Shown: positions 8,441 to 17,804, counted from the stretch's first letter. The stretch is DNA of 64,000 nucleotides from Rhodospirillales bacterium (GCA_009377525.1 WHTW01000014.1:1-64000), one strand, 5' to 3'. Numbers and translations are program-made. Notes: generated from the sequence alone by a model not told the origin.

Positions 8441-9661
8441 TCAGGCCGCCTTCATTTGCGATGCCGCCTTCAGGATGTCGTCCAGCCGCGCCAGCGTGGC
8501 CTTCCAGTCATACCCCGCCAGCACGGCGGCGCGCGCTGCGGTGCCCAGACCGGGCATCCCGCCGGCCAGCACCTGCGTCACCGCCGCTGCCATGGCTTCC
8601 GCGCCGTCCGCCACCAGCAGGTCGCGCCCAGCAACGGCCCGCACGCCCTCATGCGCTTCCGGCGAGGCGACCACGGGGCGCGCCATGGCCATTGCCTCCA
8701 GTACCTTGTTCTGGATGCCGCGCGCGATGCGCAGCGGGGCCACTGCCACCGCCGCATGGGCCAAGTAGGGCCGCATATCCGGCACGCTGCCCGTGACGTG
8801 CACGCGTGGCAATTCGGCCAGGGCCCGCACGGCAGGCGATGGACTGGCACCAACAATGTGGAAATGCGGCGCTGGCGAGAGCGACGCCAAGCGCGGCATC
8901 ACCTCGATGGCGAAAAAGCTCACCGCCTCGACATTCGGGCGGTAGTCCATGGTGCCGGTGAAGACGACGGCGGGCGATTCGGCCGCATAGAGATCAGGCC
9001 AGTCGCATTCCGGGTCGAAGCGCGCGACATCGACGCCGTTCTCCACCCAGTCAATACGCGACGCCACCTCGGGCGCGAGCGTGGCGAAGGTCTGCGCTTC
9101 CTGCGCCGAGACCAGCAAGGTGCGATCGAATTGCGCTGCGGCGCGGCGCTCGAAGGCCAGCAAGGTGCGCGCCTCACGCGCCCAGACGAGCCGCTTCGGC
9201 CCGCCGGCCGCGGCGGCGTAGGCGCGCCATTTCTCGGAATCCACATCCACCATGTCGAGGATACGCAGCGGCCCGCCGGGCCCCGGCGGTACATAGGTCG
9301 CCATGGCCGAGGAATAGACCAGCACCGCCTTGTAGCGCCGCGCGCCGAGCCCGGCGCGCACCCAGCGCGCGAGGCCGGGTTCGTGGAACCAGGCGAGGCT
9401 CAACGGCTCGCCGGGCCGCGTGCCGAACAGGGTGCGCGCGATGCGCCCACTGCGCGTCACCGGCGCGGCATGGACCTCCGCGCAGCAGCCCCGCAGCACG
9501 GACAAATGCTGGGCGTCTGCCGGATCGTCCACCAGGCAGCCGAGATCCACCGCCCAGTCCCGTGCGAGATGCTCCAGCATGTGCCAAGCGCGGATCTTCT
9601 CCCCCTTGTCTGGCGGGTAGGGGATGCGATGCGCAAGGAACAAAAGCCGCGGCCTGCCCAT
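8441..9661 (-). CDS. XrtA/PEP-CTERM-locus glycosyltransferase (TIGR03087-like)
   Basis: 406-residue GT-B glycosyltransferase. The opening LLFLAHRIPYPPDKGEKIR is the hallmark of the exosortase-A-associated sugar transferase family. The C-terminal half has VFTGTMDYRPN, and VAPLRIARGIQNKVLEAMAM carries the GT4 nucleotide-sugar-binding glutamate. ATG 9661 is chosen, 4 bp after the FemAB stop; a TTG start 12 bp upstream is possible. It would add a sugar to the lipid-linked repeat unit at the cytoplasmic face of the inner membrane. It is the last gene of the export operon that starts at 17453. Confidence 0.88.
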   Translation of the reverse strand: MGRPRLLFLAHRIPYPPDKGEKIRAWHMLEHLARDWAVDLGCLVDDPADAQHLSVLRGCCAEVHAAPVTRSGRIARTLFGTRPGEPLSLAWFHEPGLARWVRAGLGARRYKAVLVYSSAMATYVPPGPGGPLRILDMVDVDSEKWRAYAAAAGGPKRLVWAREARTLLAFERRAAAQFDRTLLVSAQEAQTFATLAPEVASRIDWVENGVDVARFDPECDWPDLYAAESPAVVFTGTMDYRPNVEAVSFFAIEVMPRLASLSPAPHFHIVGASPSPAVRALAELPRVHVTGSVPDMRPYLAHAAVAVAPLRIARGIQNKVLEAMAMARPVVASPEAHEGVRAVAGRDLLVADGAEAMAAAVTQVLAGGMPGLGTAARAAVLAGYDWKATLARLDDILKAASQMKAA

Positions 9662-9665
9662 GTGC

Positions 9666-10712
9666 TCAGCCAAGGCCGCGCACCAGACGCGGGCCGATCA
9701 CGTTGGCCACCGCCAAAGGCAGGCGCTTCCAGGCCGAGATGAAGTAGCGGTACTTCGGGTTGTTCGGGTTGTTGTCCGGCACCTTCGCGCCCGGTGCGAG
9801 CCGATAGCAGTAGTGAAGCTGCTCCGGCTCGAAGCCCCAATTCTTCTTGAAGGCGAAGGCGCCGGTATCGGCCTTGCTGCGACCGAAATCGAACATCGTG
9901 GCGCCACGGTCCTGCGCTGCGCGGCGCATCACTTCCCAATACATCACATCGGCGGCGGCGAGGCCGCGCGCTTCCCGTGTGCCGCCGCCGTAGTAGGGCA
10001 GTACCTCCTGCTTGAAATGGAAGGAGAGCACCGAGGCAACCGCCCGGCCGTTATGCAGCACCGTGGTAATATCGGATTCCTGGGGGAAGGCCTCGAGCAG
10101 CGCGCGGAAATACCGCTTGGGGAAGACCGGGCTGCCGAGGTTGCGCACGCTTTCCGCATAGACGCGGAAAAGCGCATCGACATCGCGGTGGGTGTGGATC
10201 TCGAGCCCGCGCTTCGAAGCCTTGCGCACCTCGGCGCGCTGCTTGCGCGGAATGTTGGCGGCCATGTCCTTTGCGTCGTCGCCGGTGATAGCGACGATCG
10301 GCTTGCGGAAGGTGTAGTAAAGCGCCGATCGTTCCACCCACCCCGGATCGGCGGCGCCAAAGCGGCGATATTCCAGGCAGGGCGTGCGGAGTTTCGCCTG
10401 AAGCTGGAAGGCATGCTCATCGAGCGCGGCGGCACCCTCTGGCGTCGAGGCCAGCGCGCCCCCATAGACGCAATAGGGCGTGGAGGCGAGCAGATCGCCG
10501 AACAGCAGAGTCTTCATGCGCACCAGCGGCAGCACGCCAACCACCGCGCCATCCTGTTCAGCCAGCGCATAATGGGTGGCGTGGCCGAAGCTCTGCGCAA
10601 TCACCCGCGCCCAGGCTGAAAGATGGAAGAAGCTCCCCTCCGGTCGGGCGCGCACGAAGGCATCCCAAGCGGCAGCGTTGGTCTCGTCGAGGGGGCGGAT
10701 GCGGACCGGCAT
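9666..10712 (-). CDS. FemAB-like XrtA-system-associated protein
   Basis: 348 residues with the GNAT-like fold of FemAB proteins: GSFFHLSAWARVI near the N-terminus, IPRKQRAEVRKA in the middle and DFGRSKADTGAFAFKKNWGF near the end match the TIGR03019 family found next to exosortase A loci. The biochemical role in these loci is not established; FemAB relatives transfer aminoacyl groups. The start ATG 10712 is one base after the deacetylase stop. In most XrtA loci an exosortase gene lies nearby; here the glycosyltransferase follows directly. Confidence 0.87.
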   Translation of the reverse strand: MPVRIRPLDETNAAAWDAFVRARPEGSFFHLSAWARVIAQSFGHATHYALAEQDGAVVGVLPLVRMKTLLFGDLLASTPYCVYGGALASTPEGAAALDEHAFQLQAKLRTPCLEYRRFGAADPGWVERSALYYTFRKPIVAITGDDAKDMAANIPRKQRAEVRKASKRGLEIHTHRDVDALFRVYAESVRNLGSPVFPKRYFRALLEAFPQESDITTVLHNGRAVASVLSFHFKQEVLPYYGGGTREARGLAAADVMYWEVMRRAAQDRGATMFDFGRSKADTGAFAFKKNWGFEPEQLHYCYRLAPGAKVPDNNPNNPKYRYFISAWKRLPLAVANVIGPRLVRGLG

Positions 10713-10713
10713 G

Positions 10714-11580
10714 TCAGGCCGCCGCGAGATGCGGCACGCCGATTGCGGCGCCGAATACCTCGTCCATTCGGCCCCAACGAAAGTCGCGCAGGAGCCGCAC
10801 CAACCGCGCTTCCATGTCGCGCAGCCCGACATAGTGGCGGAAGCGCGAGAGCCGCCCGGCTCCTTCGGCGCGCGGCTGGCCGGGGTCGATCTCCCAGGGA
10901 TGGAAGTAGAAGACACCGGGCTGGCCTTCGGTGGCGTTGACGCGGCGCAGCCCGCTGCGCGTCAGCCCATAGGGCAGCAGGCGGAACCAGCCGCCCCCGG
11001 CGCAGGGCAGGCTGCGCCCGAAGGCGCGCACCGTCGTCATGGGGATCTCCGCGACGCCGTCCGGGCGCGGCCGGTGCGGTCCGCGTGGTGCATCGGGGTC
11101 GCCATAGAGGTCGTGGCGTACTGGGAAAACCGAGGAGGAGTAGCGGTAGCCCTCCTCGGCCAGCACCGCATGCGCCCAGGGGGTGTGCCTCGCGCTGATC
11201 GAGAAGGTGGGCGCACGATAGCCGATCACCGGCACGCTGCCGGTATCCTGAAGGATGGCTCGAGCGCGACGGACGTCGGCACGGAATGCGGCCTCGCCGA
11301 TGGCATGCACCTGTTCGTGGCCATGGCCGTGGCTTGCCAGCTCATGGCCCTCGGCGACGATACGGCGGATCAGCGCCGGATGCCGTTCGGCCACCCAGCC
11401 CAGGGTGAAGAAGGTGGCGCACACGTCGGCGGCAGCGAAGAGGTCGAGCACGCGATGGGTGTTCGCCTCCACGCGTCGCTCGCGCGCTTCCCAGCTGTCG
11501 CGCGAGATGATGCCGGCGAAGGCCTGGACCTGGAACCAGTCCTCCACGTCGACGGACATGGCATTGCGAAGCGAGCTCAT
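10714..11580 (-). CDS. polysaccharide deacetylase, XrtA-locus type
   Basis: 288-residue NodB-homology carbohydrate esterase 4 protein. Motif 1 is VDVEDWF near residues 10-16 (catalytic-base and metal Asp), motif 2 is SHGHGHEQVH (metal histidines) and motif 3 is RAPTFSIS. The VDVEDWF opening is typical of TIGR03006, the deacetylase of exosortase-A-type EPS loci, presumed to remove N-acetyl groups from the polymer. No signal peptide is seen, as is usual for this branch. The start ATG 11580 overlaps the ATPase stop (ATGA, 11577-11580). Confidence 0.9.
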   Translation of the reverse strand: MSSLRNAMSVDVEDWFQVQAFAGIISRDSWEARERRVEANTHRVLDLFAAADVCATFFTLGWVAERHPALIRRIVAEGHELASHGHGHEQVHAIGEAAFRADVRRARAILQDTGSVPVIGYRAPTFSISARHTPWAHAVLAEEGYRYSSSVFPVRHDLYGDPDAPRGPHRPRPDGVAEIPMTTVRAFGRSLPCAGGGWFRLLPYGLTRSGLRRVNATEGQPGVFYFHPWEIDPGQPRAEGAGRLSRFRHYVGLRDMEARLVRLLRDFRWGRMDEVFGAAIGVPHLAAA

Positions 11581-12569
11581 GCGCGGCCGCCCAGGGTGGC
11601 GAACTGAGTCCACAGCTTCTGCAGGCGCCCCATGCGTTCGCGGGGCACCGCTTCGCGTTCGAGCTGGCCCACACGATCGGTAAGCGCACGCAACGTGGCG
11701 CGGTCCTCCGCGCCGTCCTCAGCGCCACGGGGCGGCGGAGCTTCGGCACAGATCGCGCCGAGATCCTGAGTCAGCTCTTCGGCGGTGACGCTGACCAGTT
11801 CGGCGGTCAGCACCGTGGCATGTTCCAGTGTGCCGGCCAGCAGCACCCGCGCGCAAAGCCGGTTGATCCGGCGCGGGATGCCGCCGGAATGCTCGTGCAC
11901 CAGGTCAAGCGCCGTCTCCTCCCAGGCGGGATAGCCGGTCCAGCCCACCGAGGTCATGCGGTGCCGGGCGTAGAGATGCGTCTCTTCTCGCGTCAGGGCG
12001 GCAAGGTGATAGGCGGCGAGGACACGCTGGCGGAGCTGGTCGAGATCCGGCCGCGCCAGGGTGTGCCGCAGCTGCGGCTGACCCAGCAGCAGCACCTGCA
12101 GCAGCGCATGCGCGCCCTCGGTCACGTTGGAAAGCATGCGCAGCTCCTCGAGCGAGGCGACCGGCAGGGCCTGCGCCTCGTCCACGATGAGGATCTGCCG
12201 CCGGCCCCTTTCAGCAACACCACGGCGCAGCGCGGCGATGATTCCGTGCAACAGCTCCGCTTTGCCGCCCTCGGCCGGGGCGCCGAAGGCGATGGCGATG
12301 AGGCGCAGCAGCTCCGCGGCTTCGACCTGTGTCGTCATCACCCGCGCAATGGCATGACCCTTGGTGGAGAATTCGGCGCAGAGCCGTTCGATCAGGGTGG
12401 TCTTGCCAGCGCCCACCTCGCCGGTGACGACAACGAAGCCTTCGCGCTGCGACAGGCCGTAGAGCAGATGCGCATAGGCGCGACTGTGGGCTGTGCTGGG
12501 GAAGAACAGCCGCACATCCGGCGTCATCCGGAAGGGCTGCTCGTGGAATCCATATACGTCGAGATTCAT
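11577..12569 (-). CDS. XrtA-associated ExeA-like AAA ATPase
   Basis: 330 residues. The start MNLDVYGFHEQPF and TPDVRLFF are diagnostic for the ExeA/TIGR03015 group. Walker A GEVGAGKTT is at 50-58 and Walker B ILIVDEAQ ends at D130-E131; SGGIPRRINRLC is the sensor-2 region. The C-terminal tail has a short charged coiled-coil-like segment. Members sit in exopolysaccharide export operons with Wza and Wzz and probably power or regulate assembly; the exact role is unproved. It starts 9 bp after the beta-barrel gene and overlaps the deacetylase by 4 bp. Confidence 0.9.
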   Translation of the reverse strand: MNLDVYGFHEQPFRMTPDVRLFFPSTAHSRAYAHLLYGLSQREGFVVVTGEVGAGKTTLIERLCAEFSTKGHAIARVMTTQVEAAELLRLIAIAFGAPAEGGKAELLHGIIAALRRGVAERGRRQILIVDEAQALPVASLEELRMLSNVTEGAHALLQVLLLGQPQLRHTLARPDLDQLRQRVLAAYHLAALTREETHLYARHRMTSVGWTGYPAWEETALDLVHEHSGGIPRRINRLCARVLLAGTLEHATVLTAELVSVTAEELTQDLGAICAEAPPPRGAEDGAEDRATLRALTDRVGQLEREAVPRERMGRLQKLWTQFATLGGRA

Positions 12570-12578
12570 GGCACTGCC

Positions 12579-14378
12579 TCAGAAGGTTCGGCGCAAGCCG
12601 GCGCGGATGACGCCCTGCGTGTAGCCCTCGTTCGCTACCGAAGAGGTGTTGTTGGTCCAGGCGACCTGTATGGTGCCAGTGAGCTTTTCATTCAGCTGGT
12701 GCATCAGCGTCGCCGACAGAGCATAGATGTCCGTGTCACCCTGGCTGGGTTGCCCGAAGCCGGGTTGCCCGAAACCGAGTTGCCCGGAGACGCGCCCATA
12801 CTGCGCCGTCGCCACCCCGGTGGTGCGCGGCGAGAGTTCGTGCCCCCAGCTTAAAGTCGCATAGGTACCGCGGGTGCTGGCGACGGACACGGCGTTATTG
12901 GCAGAGGTCATGGGATCCTGGCTCTGCCAGGTGCCGGTAAGCGTGAGGACATCGCGCGGCCAGTGGTGGCGCAGCGACGCCGTGCCGATGCGCATCCGGT
13001 AGAGCGTGTCGGACAAGCCGAGAAAGGGATTGATCAGCACGGCCGGGGCGCCAGACTGGCTGTCCACCGGATTGCCGAGCGCATCCACGGTGGTGGTGGC
13101 GAGCAGATCCTGGGCCTGAGTGAGCGTCGTCGCGAGAGTTTCCCTGTAGGTGGCGAAGAGATTTGTCCGCCCGCCGAGGGCCATGCCCGCATTCAGATTA
13201 AAGGAATTGAAGCCGTTTTGTCGGCCATACTTGATAACCACGATGGAATCGGGCCCCGGCGTCAGTCGCAGTCCAACCGACCAGATCGCATCGCTTATAC
13301 TGAACGGGCTGGTGCCGGAGTATTCCTGGTTCTCATAGCCGATCTCGCCAAGGAGGGCGACGCTACGCAGAATGGCATAGCGTGTCTCGAGTGCGGTGAT
13401 GAAGCGGTGCGAATCGTCATAGATGCCGTTGCCGACATACTTGGTGCCGTCGACACGCGCCTGCAGCGCCAACCGGCCGAAATCCTCACCGCTGCGCACC
13501 ACCGCAAAGCCGCGATGCGCCGTGTAATTTTCGGCCGAGCCCGGGCCGCTTTGGCCGAATTCCGGGCTGCTTTGGCTGAAATCAGTAAAGTTTTGCGAGG
13601 AATACTGGAAAGAATAGCCGGCCTGCACCGTCGCAGCGCTTCCGAAACGGTGCACTAGAAAGGGCGTGACCTGCGCGGTGTAGGTTTGCATGGTGTCGCT
13701 CCCGGCGACGAGCTGCCCGCTGCCCGGGATGAAACCGGCGAAGGTTGGCACCACGCTCGCCGCCCCGCGCACGTCGACATAGAAGAGCCCGGGAACCAGC
13801 GCCGCGAGGAGCCGCCCGTCGCCGACCTGATCCACGCCGTCTTGGCTGGAGTAGGTGGCGTAGAGGCGTAGTGCCGGCGTATAACGCAGCGTGCCGGTCA
13901 GGCGCGTCGTAGCGATCGCCGCTTCGAGGCTCGGCGCGATGGTGGTGACGATGTCACCGCGGGCGACGGACGTCTGGAACACATTGTCGGTGGCCAGGAC
14001 CTCGACGCCAATCGCGGGCCGGATGGCGTAAGGCCGGTTGCCCAGGTCGAAGGGTGTGTCGACGCCGGCGACTCCGAGGCCCGGCGCTGCGTTCGCAAAG
14101 CCTGGCAGCGCACCCCCTAAGAAGGGACGGTTGATCGGAATGTCGGGGGCGCTTAGCGGGCCGAGTGCGGGAGATTGCAGGACAGGCATGGCAGGCTGCG
14201 TGACGGTGCTGTCACCGGTGACGGCCGGCGTCGGCGGCGGGCCGTCGCCTGTGACAACGGGTGTCGTGCCGCCCGCCCGTGGCGCGATCTGCGCGGCGGC
14301 GGGCAAGGCGATCAGCAACGCGACCACCAGGCTGGCCGGGAGGGCGGCGCCAGGCTTAATGGGCACCGACCGCCACAT
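12579..14378 (-). CDS. outer-membrane beta-barrel protein of the XrtA-type EPS operon
   Basis: 599 residues. A signal peptide (hydrophobic ASLVVALLIALPAAA, cut before Q) is followed by a proline-rich linker with TGD repeats and a long series of amphipathic strands; the last residue is phenylalanine, as in outer-membrane barrels. It fits TIGR03016, the barrel protein of exosortase-A-type loci, thought to sit in the outer membrane. ATG 14378 gives the best signal peptide; a GTG 36 bp upstream is in frame. It overlaps the 3' end of the kinase gene by 23 bp. Glycine-rich near-repeats (FGQPGFGQPS) occur about 50 residues from the C-terminus. Confidence 0.82.
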   Translation of the reverse strand: MWRSVPIKPGAALPASLVVALLIALPAAAQIAPRAGGTTPVVTGDGPPPTPAVTGDSTVTQPAMPVLQSPALGPLSAPDIPINRPFLGGALPGFANAAPGLGVAGVDTPFDLGNRPYAIRPAIGVEVLATDNVFQTSVARGDIVTTIAPSLEAAIATTRLTGTLRYTPALRLYATYSSQDGVDQVGDGRLLAALVPGLFYVDVRGAASVVPTFAGFIPGSGQLVAGSDTMQTYTAQVTPFLVHRFGSAATVQAGYSFQYSSQNFTDFSQSSPEFGQSGPGSAENYTAHRGFAVVRSGEDFGRLALQARVDGTKYVGNGIYDDSHRFITALETRYAILRSVALLGEIGYENQEYSGTSPFSISDAIWSVGLRLTPGPDSIVVIKYGRQNGFNSFNLNAGMALGGRTNLFATYRETLATTLTQAQDLLATTTVDALGNPVDSQSGAPAVLINPFLGLSDTLYRMRIGTASLRHHWPRDVLTLTGTWQSQDPMTSANNAVSVASTRGTYATLSWGHELSPRTTGVATAQYGRVSGQLGFGQPGFGQPSQGDTDIYALSATLMHQLNEKLTGTIQVAWTNNTSSVANEGYTQGVIRAGLRRTF

Positions 14379-15342
14379 CCCCCGCGCGCGCAGCGGGCCC
14401 TCCGAATCGGTCACTGACCCGCAGTGCCAGGCGATTCAGGAGGAGTTGCAGCGTCGGGCAGGCATCGAGGATGTCGAGGGCCGCTTCCATCTCCGCTCGC
14501 TTCGTGCGTTCCGCCTCCACCACTAGCGCAATCTGGCCGGCCGCGGAAGCGAGCAAGCCCGCAACACTGGATTCCAGGCAGGCCGGCGTATCAAGGAGGA
14601 CGATATGGTCCGACAGCCGCCCGGCGAGATGAAGCAGTGCCGCCGCCATGGCATTGCCCTGTAAGCCGGAAGGCTCGGCCATGCCATACGGCAAGACGGA
14701 CAGGCCGGGGACTTCGGTGCGCCGCAGTAAGCCGACGGGGTCAGGGCCGCCCGTGTCGCGCAACTGCGCGAGTCCCGGCGCGCCGCGCAGGCCGAGAAGG
14801 GTGGTGAGCGACCCGGCACCTCGCTCCGCATCCACCAGGATGACGGGGCGATGCGCCCCTTCGGCGATGCCGGCGGCGAGGTTCAGAGCGACGAAGGACT
14901 TGCCCTCGCCGTTACGGGTGCTGGTGATCATCACCAGCCGCGCCTGCCGCCCCTCGGCCGTAGGCGTGGCTTCGACGCTGCGCAGCACTTGCTCGCGAAC
15001 CAGCGCAATCTCCTCCCGCGCAGGGTCCGCCTCGTCGACCAGGCCGGCGAGCCGCAGTAGGGCGCGGGTGACCGGCACCGGCTCGTTGTGGCCGAGCAAG
15101 CTGGCGGCCTGGCTGTGGGAAGGCGGCACCACCACCGTCTCGACCACCACGGGGATTGCCTCGACCGGCGTCAGAGGAGGTCGCGTTGCGCGGGCGAGGG
15201 CCATATCGTCGGCCATGGCGGTCCGGGCCGCATCGGCAGCCCGCTCGACCAAATGGCGACGCCCGTCTTCCGCCATGGCGGTGCGGGCCGCATCGGCGGC
15301 ACGCTCGACCAGATGGGAACGCCGAGGGATGGAGGCGCTCAT
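14356..15342 (-). CDS. CpsD/CapB-like tyrosine autokinase of EPS operon
   Basis: 328 residues. The ATPase core has Walker A NGEGKS at 144-149, Walker A' VILVDAERGAGS and Walker B IVLLDTPACLESS, as in bacterial tyrosine kinases (TIGR03018 type) that control Wzz-dependent chain length. Odd points: the tail after the core is short (ends DVAVGAH) and carries no tyrosine cluster, the usual autophosphorylation site; and residues 10-49 are two near-identical 20-residue copies. The start overlaps the Wzz stop by 4 bp, so kinase and Wzz are coupled and probably interact. Confidence 0.85.
   Translation of the reverse strand: MSASIPRRSHLVERAADAARTAMAEDGRRHLVERAADAARTAMADDMALARATRPPLTPVEAIPVVVETVVVPPSHSQAASLLGHNEPVPVTRALLRLAGLVDEADPAREEIALVREQVLRSVEATPTAEGRQARLVMITSTRNGEGKSFVALNLAAGIAEGAHRPVILVDAERGAGSLTTLLGLRGAPGLAQLRDTGGPDPVGLLRRTEVPGLSVLPYGMAEPSGLQGNAMAAALLHLAGRLSDHIVLLDTPACLESSVAGLLASAAGQIALVVEAERTKRAEMEAALDILDACPTLQLLLNRLALRVSDRFGGPAARAGDVAVGAH
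15196..15315 (-). repeat. tandem 60-bp duplication inside the kinase gene
   Basis: Two consecutive 60-bp units (15256-15315 and 15196-15255) encode 20-residue copies that start HLVERAADAARTAMA. They differ at only a few bases, mostly silent or conservative, which indicates a recent in-frame duplication of the N-terminal segment of the CpsD-like protein. The segment is predicted helical and precedes the ATPase core. Confidence 0.85.
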
Positions 15343-16817
15343 ACGGCGAACCTCGCCAAGAGGTTGAGCGGCCCAATGGCCGCAACGACGAGCCCGAGAG
15401 GAAGCGGCAGCAGGCAGAGGAACAGGAGCACGACGTCCGCCTTGCCCAGCCGGCCGCGTGACGGGGCGGAGAAGGCGCCGAGTATCGGCAGGCCGATGCC
15501 GCGCAGCTCGCGCAGCGTATAGAAGCTGGTGTCGAGCTGCACTTGGAGGAAGAGCAGCGCGCCACCGGCACCGAGCGCCGCCAGCAGCACCCCAGCCGCC
15601 AGCAGCAGGCGCTTGGGGCTGGTTGGAACGGTCGGCATGGTCGGCGGATCAACCACTTCGAGCGTCACGCGGTCGCTGCCTGTGCGCGCGGCCTCGGCGA
15701 TATTCACTGACTCGCGGCGGGCCAGCAATTCCTCGTAGTTGCGGCGGATGATGTTGTAGTCGCGATCGAGGTTGGCGAACTGCGCCTGTACCTCGGGCGC
15801 GTTGCGCGCCATCTCCTCCAGTCGGGTATTTTGCGACTCCATCTCGCGCAGCTGGCGTTCCAGCGAGGCGATCTGGGAATCGGTATCGACGAGGCGTACC
15901 AGCAGCTGCTCGCGTGCCGGGTTGGCGCGCGTCATGCCGGCAGCGGTGCGGTTGGTGCCGCCCACTGCGCGGGCAGCCGCTACCGCGGCGCGCGCCGCGG
16001 CCACGTCCGGGTGCTGCTCGGTGTAACGCTGGCGCAGGATCATCAGGCGCTGCTCTGCCTCGACTGCGGATGCGGCGACACCAGCGGTGGGCGCCATCTC
16101 GGGTAGAGCGTCGATTTGCTGCTGCAGCAGGGCGCGGAGGCTGATCTTGTCCAACAATTCGCCGCGCATCGCCTCGATGCGCGTGCGCACGGCATCGAGT
16201 CGCGAGATGCTGCCATTCATCGCGAGCAAATCCTGATAGCGTGTGGTGAATTCCACGCGGCGCCGCTCTGCCTCACGCAGCTGCTGCTCATACACGGCGA
16301 GCTGCTGTAGCAGGAAGGCGCGGGCATTTTCCATTTGGCGGCGGTCGGAGCCGCTGGCCAGTTCGAGAAACAGGTCCACAACCTGCTGCACCACGCCATG
16401 CGCGACGAGCGGATCGGTGTCGACATACTCAACGGTGAACAGATTGCGCGCTTGGCTGCCGAAGCGGAGGTCGCGGGCCAGCGTATCGATGGTCTTCTCG
16501 CGGTCCGCGCCGGCGGCGACGCGTTGGGACAGCGCGGAGCGGTCCACCAGCCTTTCGAGGTTGGGGCGGCTAACCAAGGTGCGCTGAAGCACCTCGACTT
16601 GCGCGGCGGGGGAATTGTCCATGGCGATGCCGCGCAGCAGCATGCCGAGCACGGCGTCGGCATCGGCATAAATGCGCGCGGTGGAGACGTAGCGGTCCGG
16701 CAGCATGTGCACGCCGGTCCAGCCGAGCAGCGCCACGAGCCAGATCAGCGCCACGGCCTTCCAGCGGTGCCGCCAGGCCGAGGCGGCGTAGCGGCGGAGG
16801 AGGTCGATGGCACCCAT
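15339..16817 (-). CDS. Wzz-like polysaccharide chain-length determinant (XrtA-locus type)
   Basis: 492-residue polysaccharide co-polymerase. TM1 spans about residues 22-40; a long periplasmic coiled-coil region (about 150-380) follows; the proline motif PPTMPTVPTSPKR precedes TM2 near 415-433; a further hydrophobic segment (VVLLFLCLLPLPLGLVVAAI) ends the protein. This matches TIGR03007. It sets polymer length in the inner membrane together with the kinase. It is 3 bp from the Wza stop and overlaps the kinase start by 4 bp. Confidence 0.9.
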   Translation of the reverse strand: MGAIDLLRRYAASAWRHRWKAVALIWLVALLGWTGVHMLPDRYVSTARIYADADAVLGMLLRGIAMDNSPAAQVEVLQRTLVSRPNLERLVDRSALSQRVAAGADREKTIDTLARDLRFGSQARNLFTVEYVDTDPLVAHGVVQQVVDLFLELASGSDRRQMENARAFLLQQLAVYEQQLREAERRRVEFTTRYQDLLAMNGSISRLDAVRTRIEAMRGELLDKISLRALLQQQIDALPEMAPTAGVAASAVEAEQRLMILRQRYTEQHPDVAAARAAVAAARAVGGTNRTAAGMTRANPAREQLLVRLVDTDSQIASLERQLREMESQNTRLEEMARNAPEVQAQFANLDRDYNIIRRNYEELLARRESVNIAEAARTGSDRVTLEVVDPPTMPTVPTSPKRLLLAAGVLLAALGAGGALLFLQVQLDTSFYTLRELRGIGLPILGAFSAPSRGRLGKADVVLLFLCLLPLPLGLVVAAIGPLNLLARFAV

Positions 16818-16820
16818 TGT

Positions 16821-17453
16821 TCAGAACCAACTCTGCGGAATCACGATGGTATCTCCCGGGCGAAGTGGCACGTCTTGGCCGATGTCACCACCGCGCATCA
16901 GGTCGTCGAGGCGGATGCGCAGAGTGCGGGGCGTCGCGCCGGGGGCGTCGCGGCGGATGATCTCGGCACGGTTGCCGGCGGCATAACGGGTCAGGCCGCG
17001 CGCCTCGATCACGGCATCGACCACGGTCATGCCCTCGCGATAGGGCATGGTGCGCGGCTGGGTGGCCTCGCCGATGATGCGCACCTGCTGCCCCGGGGAG
17101 CCGACGAAGGTGCGCACCATCACCGTGACATTGGGGTCGATCACATAGGGCCGCAGCCGCGCCGTGATGTCGGTGGCGAGCTGGGTGGGCGAGCGGCCGG
17201 CGGCGACGATGTCTGGGACCAAAGGCAGCGAGACGCGCCCGTCCGGACGCACCGGTAGGCCAGTCGTGCTCAACTCCGGGGATAGATAGACGAAGACGTC
17301 GAGTCCATCACCAGGGCCGATCACATACCCGGGCGCGGCCGCCCCGGTGGACACGGCGATGCTGTCGGGCGGCGGCGCAGTAGCGCTTGTGCAACCCATC
17401 GCCGCGAGAGCAAGAACCGTCACGGCATAGTGCAAGACGTTCGGTGAACGCAT
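16821..17453 (-). CDS. Wza-like polysaccharide export lipoprotein
   Basis: 210 residues. The signal peptide ends in a lipobox-like LAAMGC, predicting an outer-membrane lipoprotein. The poly-export domain begins PGYVIGPGDGLDVFVY and a SLBB-like domain follows (VRIIGEATQPRTMPY). Wza homologues form the export pore for exopolysaccharide. ATG 17453 is used; ATG 17468 is also in frame and adds five residues. It is the first gene of the export operon running to 8441, so its promoter should lie in 17454-17600. Confidence 0.88.
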   Translation of the reverse strand: MRSPNVLHYAVTVLALAAMGCTSATAPPPDSIAVSTGAAAPGYVIGPGDGLDVFVYLSPELSTTGLPVRPDGRVSLPLVPDIVAAGRSPTQLATDITARLRPYVIDPNVTVMVRTFVGSPGQQVRIIGEATQPRTMPYREGMTVVDAVIEARGLTRYAAGNRAEIIRRDAPGATPRTLRIRLDDLMRGGDIGQDVPLRPGDTIVIPQSWF

Positions 17454-17533
17454 TGACCCCCCAAACATTGATGGGATCAACCTACGCAAAGTCGTGCGCA
17501 ACGCAACGCAGCGAGAGCCAAACACGACTGGTT

Positions 17534-17556
17534 CTTTTGGACTAGAACTTTTGGAC
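17534..17556. promoter_or_regulatory. direct repeat upstream of the export operon, possible operator
   Basis: Two exact copies of CTTTTGGAC start 14 bp apart (17534-17542 and 17548-17556), in a locally AT-richer patch about 80-100 bp upstream of the Wza start. The position and spacing suit a regulator-binding site or a duplicated promoter element. No convincing sigma-54 or sigma-70 pair could be placed. Confidence 0.25.
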
Positions 17557-17804
17557 AAGTCAGAAAATTCAATGGGTTGTCCGACAAGACAAGCCTTCTT
17601 GGGCGAGCGAGTCGAAGCATCTGGTCGGGCCTTCGCCGGCTTGCGCGCGACACTGCCGCTCCTGTTTTTCGCTGCCCTGCTTGCTGGCGGCGCGGCGATG
17701 GGGCTGTCTGCGCCGCCTGCCTCGCGCGCTGAGACGGCGGCAACCGACGTCACGGCCAGACCACGGCCTCATCATGACCTGCAATGGTGCCGTCGGCAGC
17801 GATG

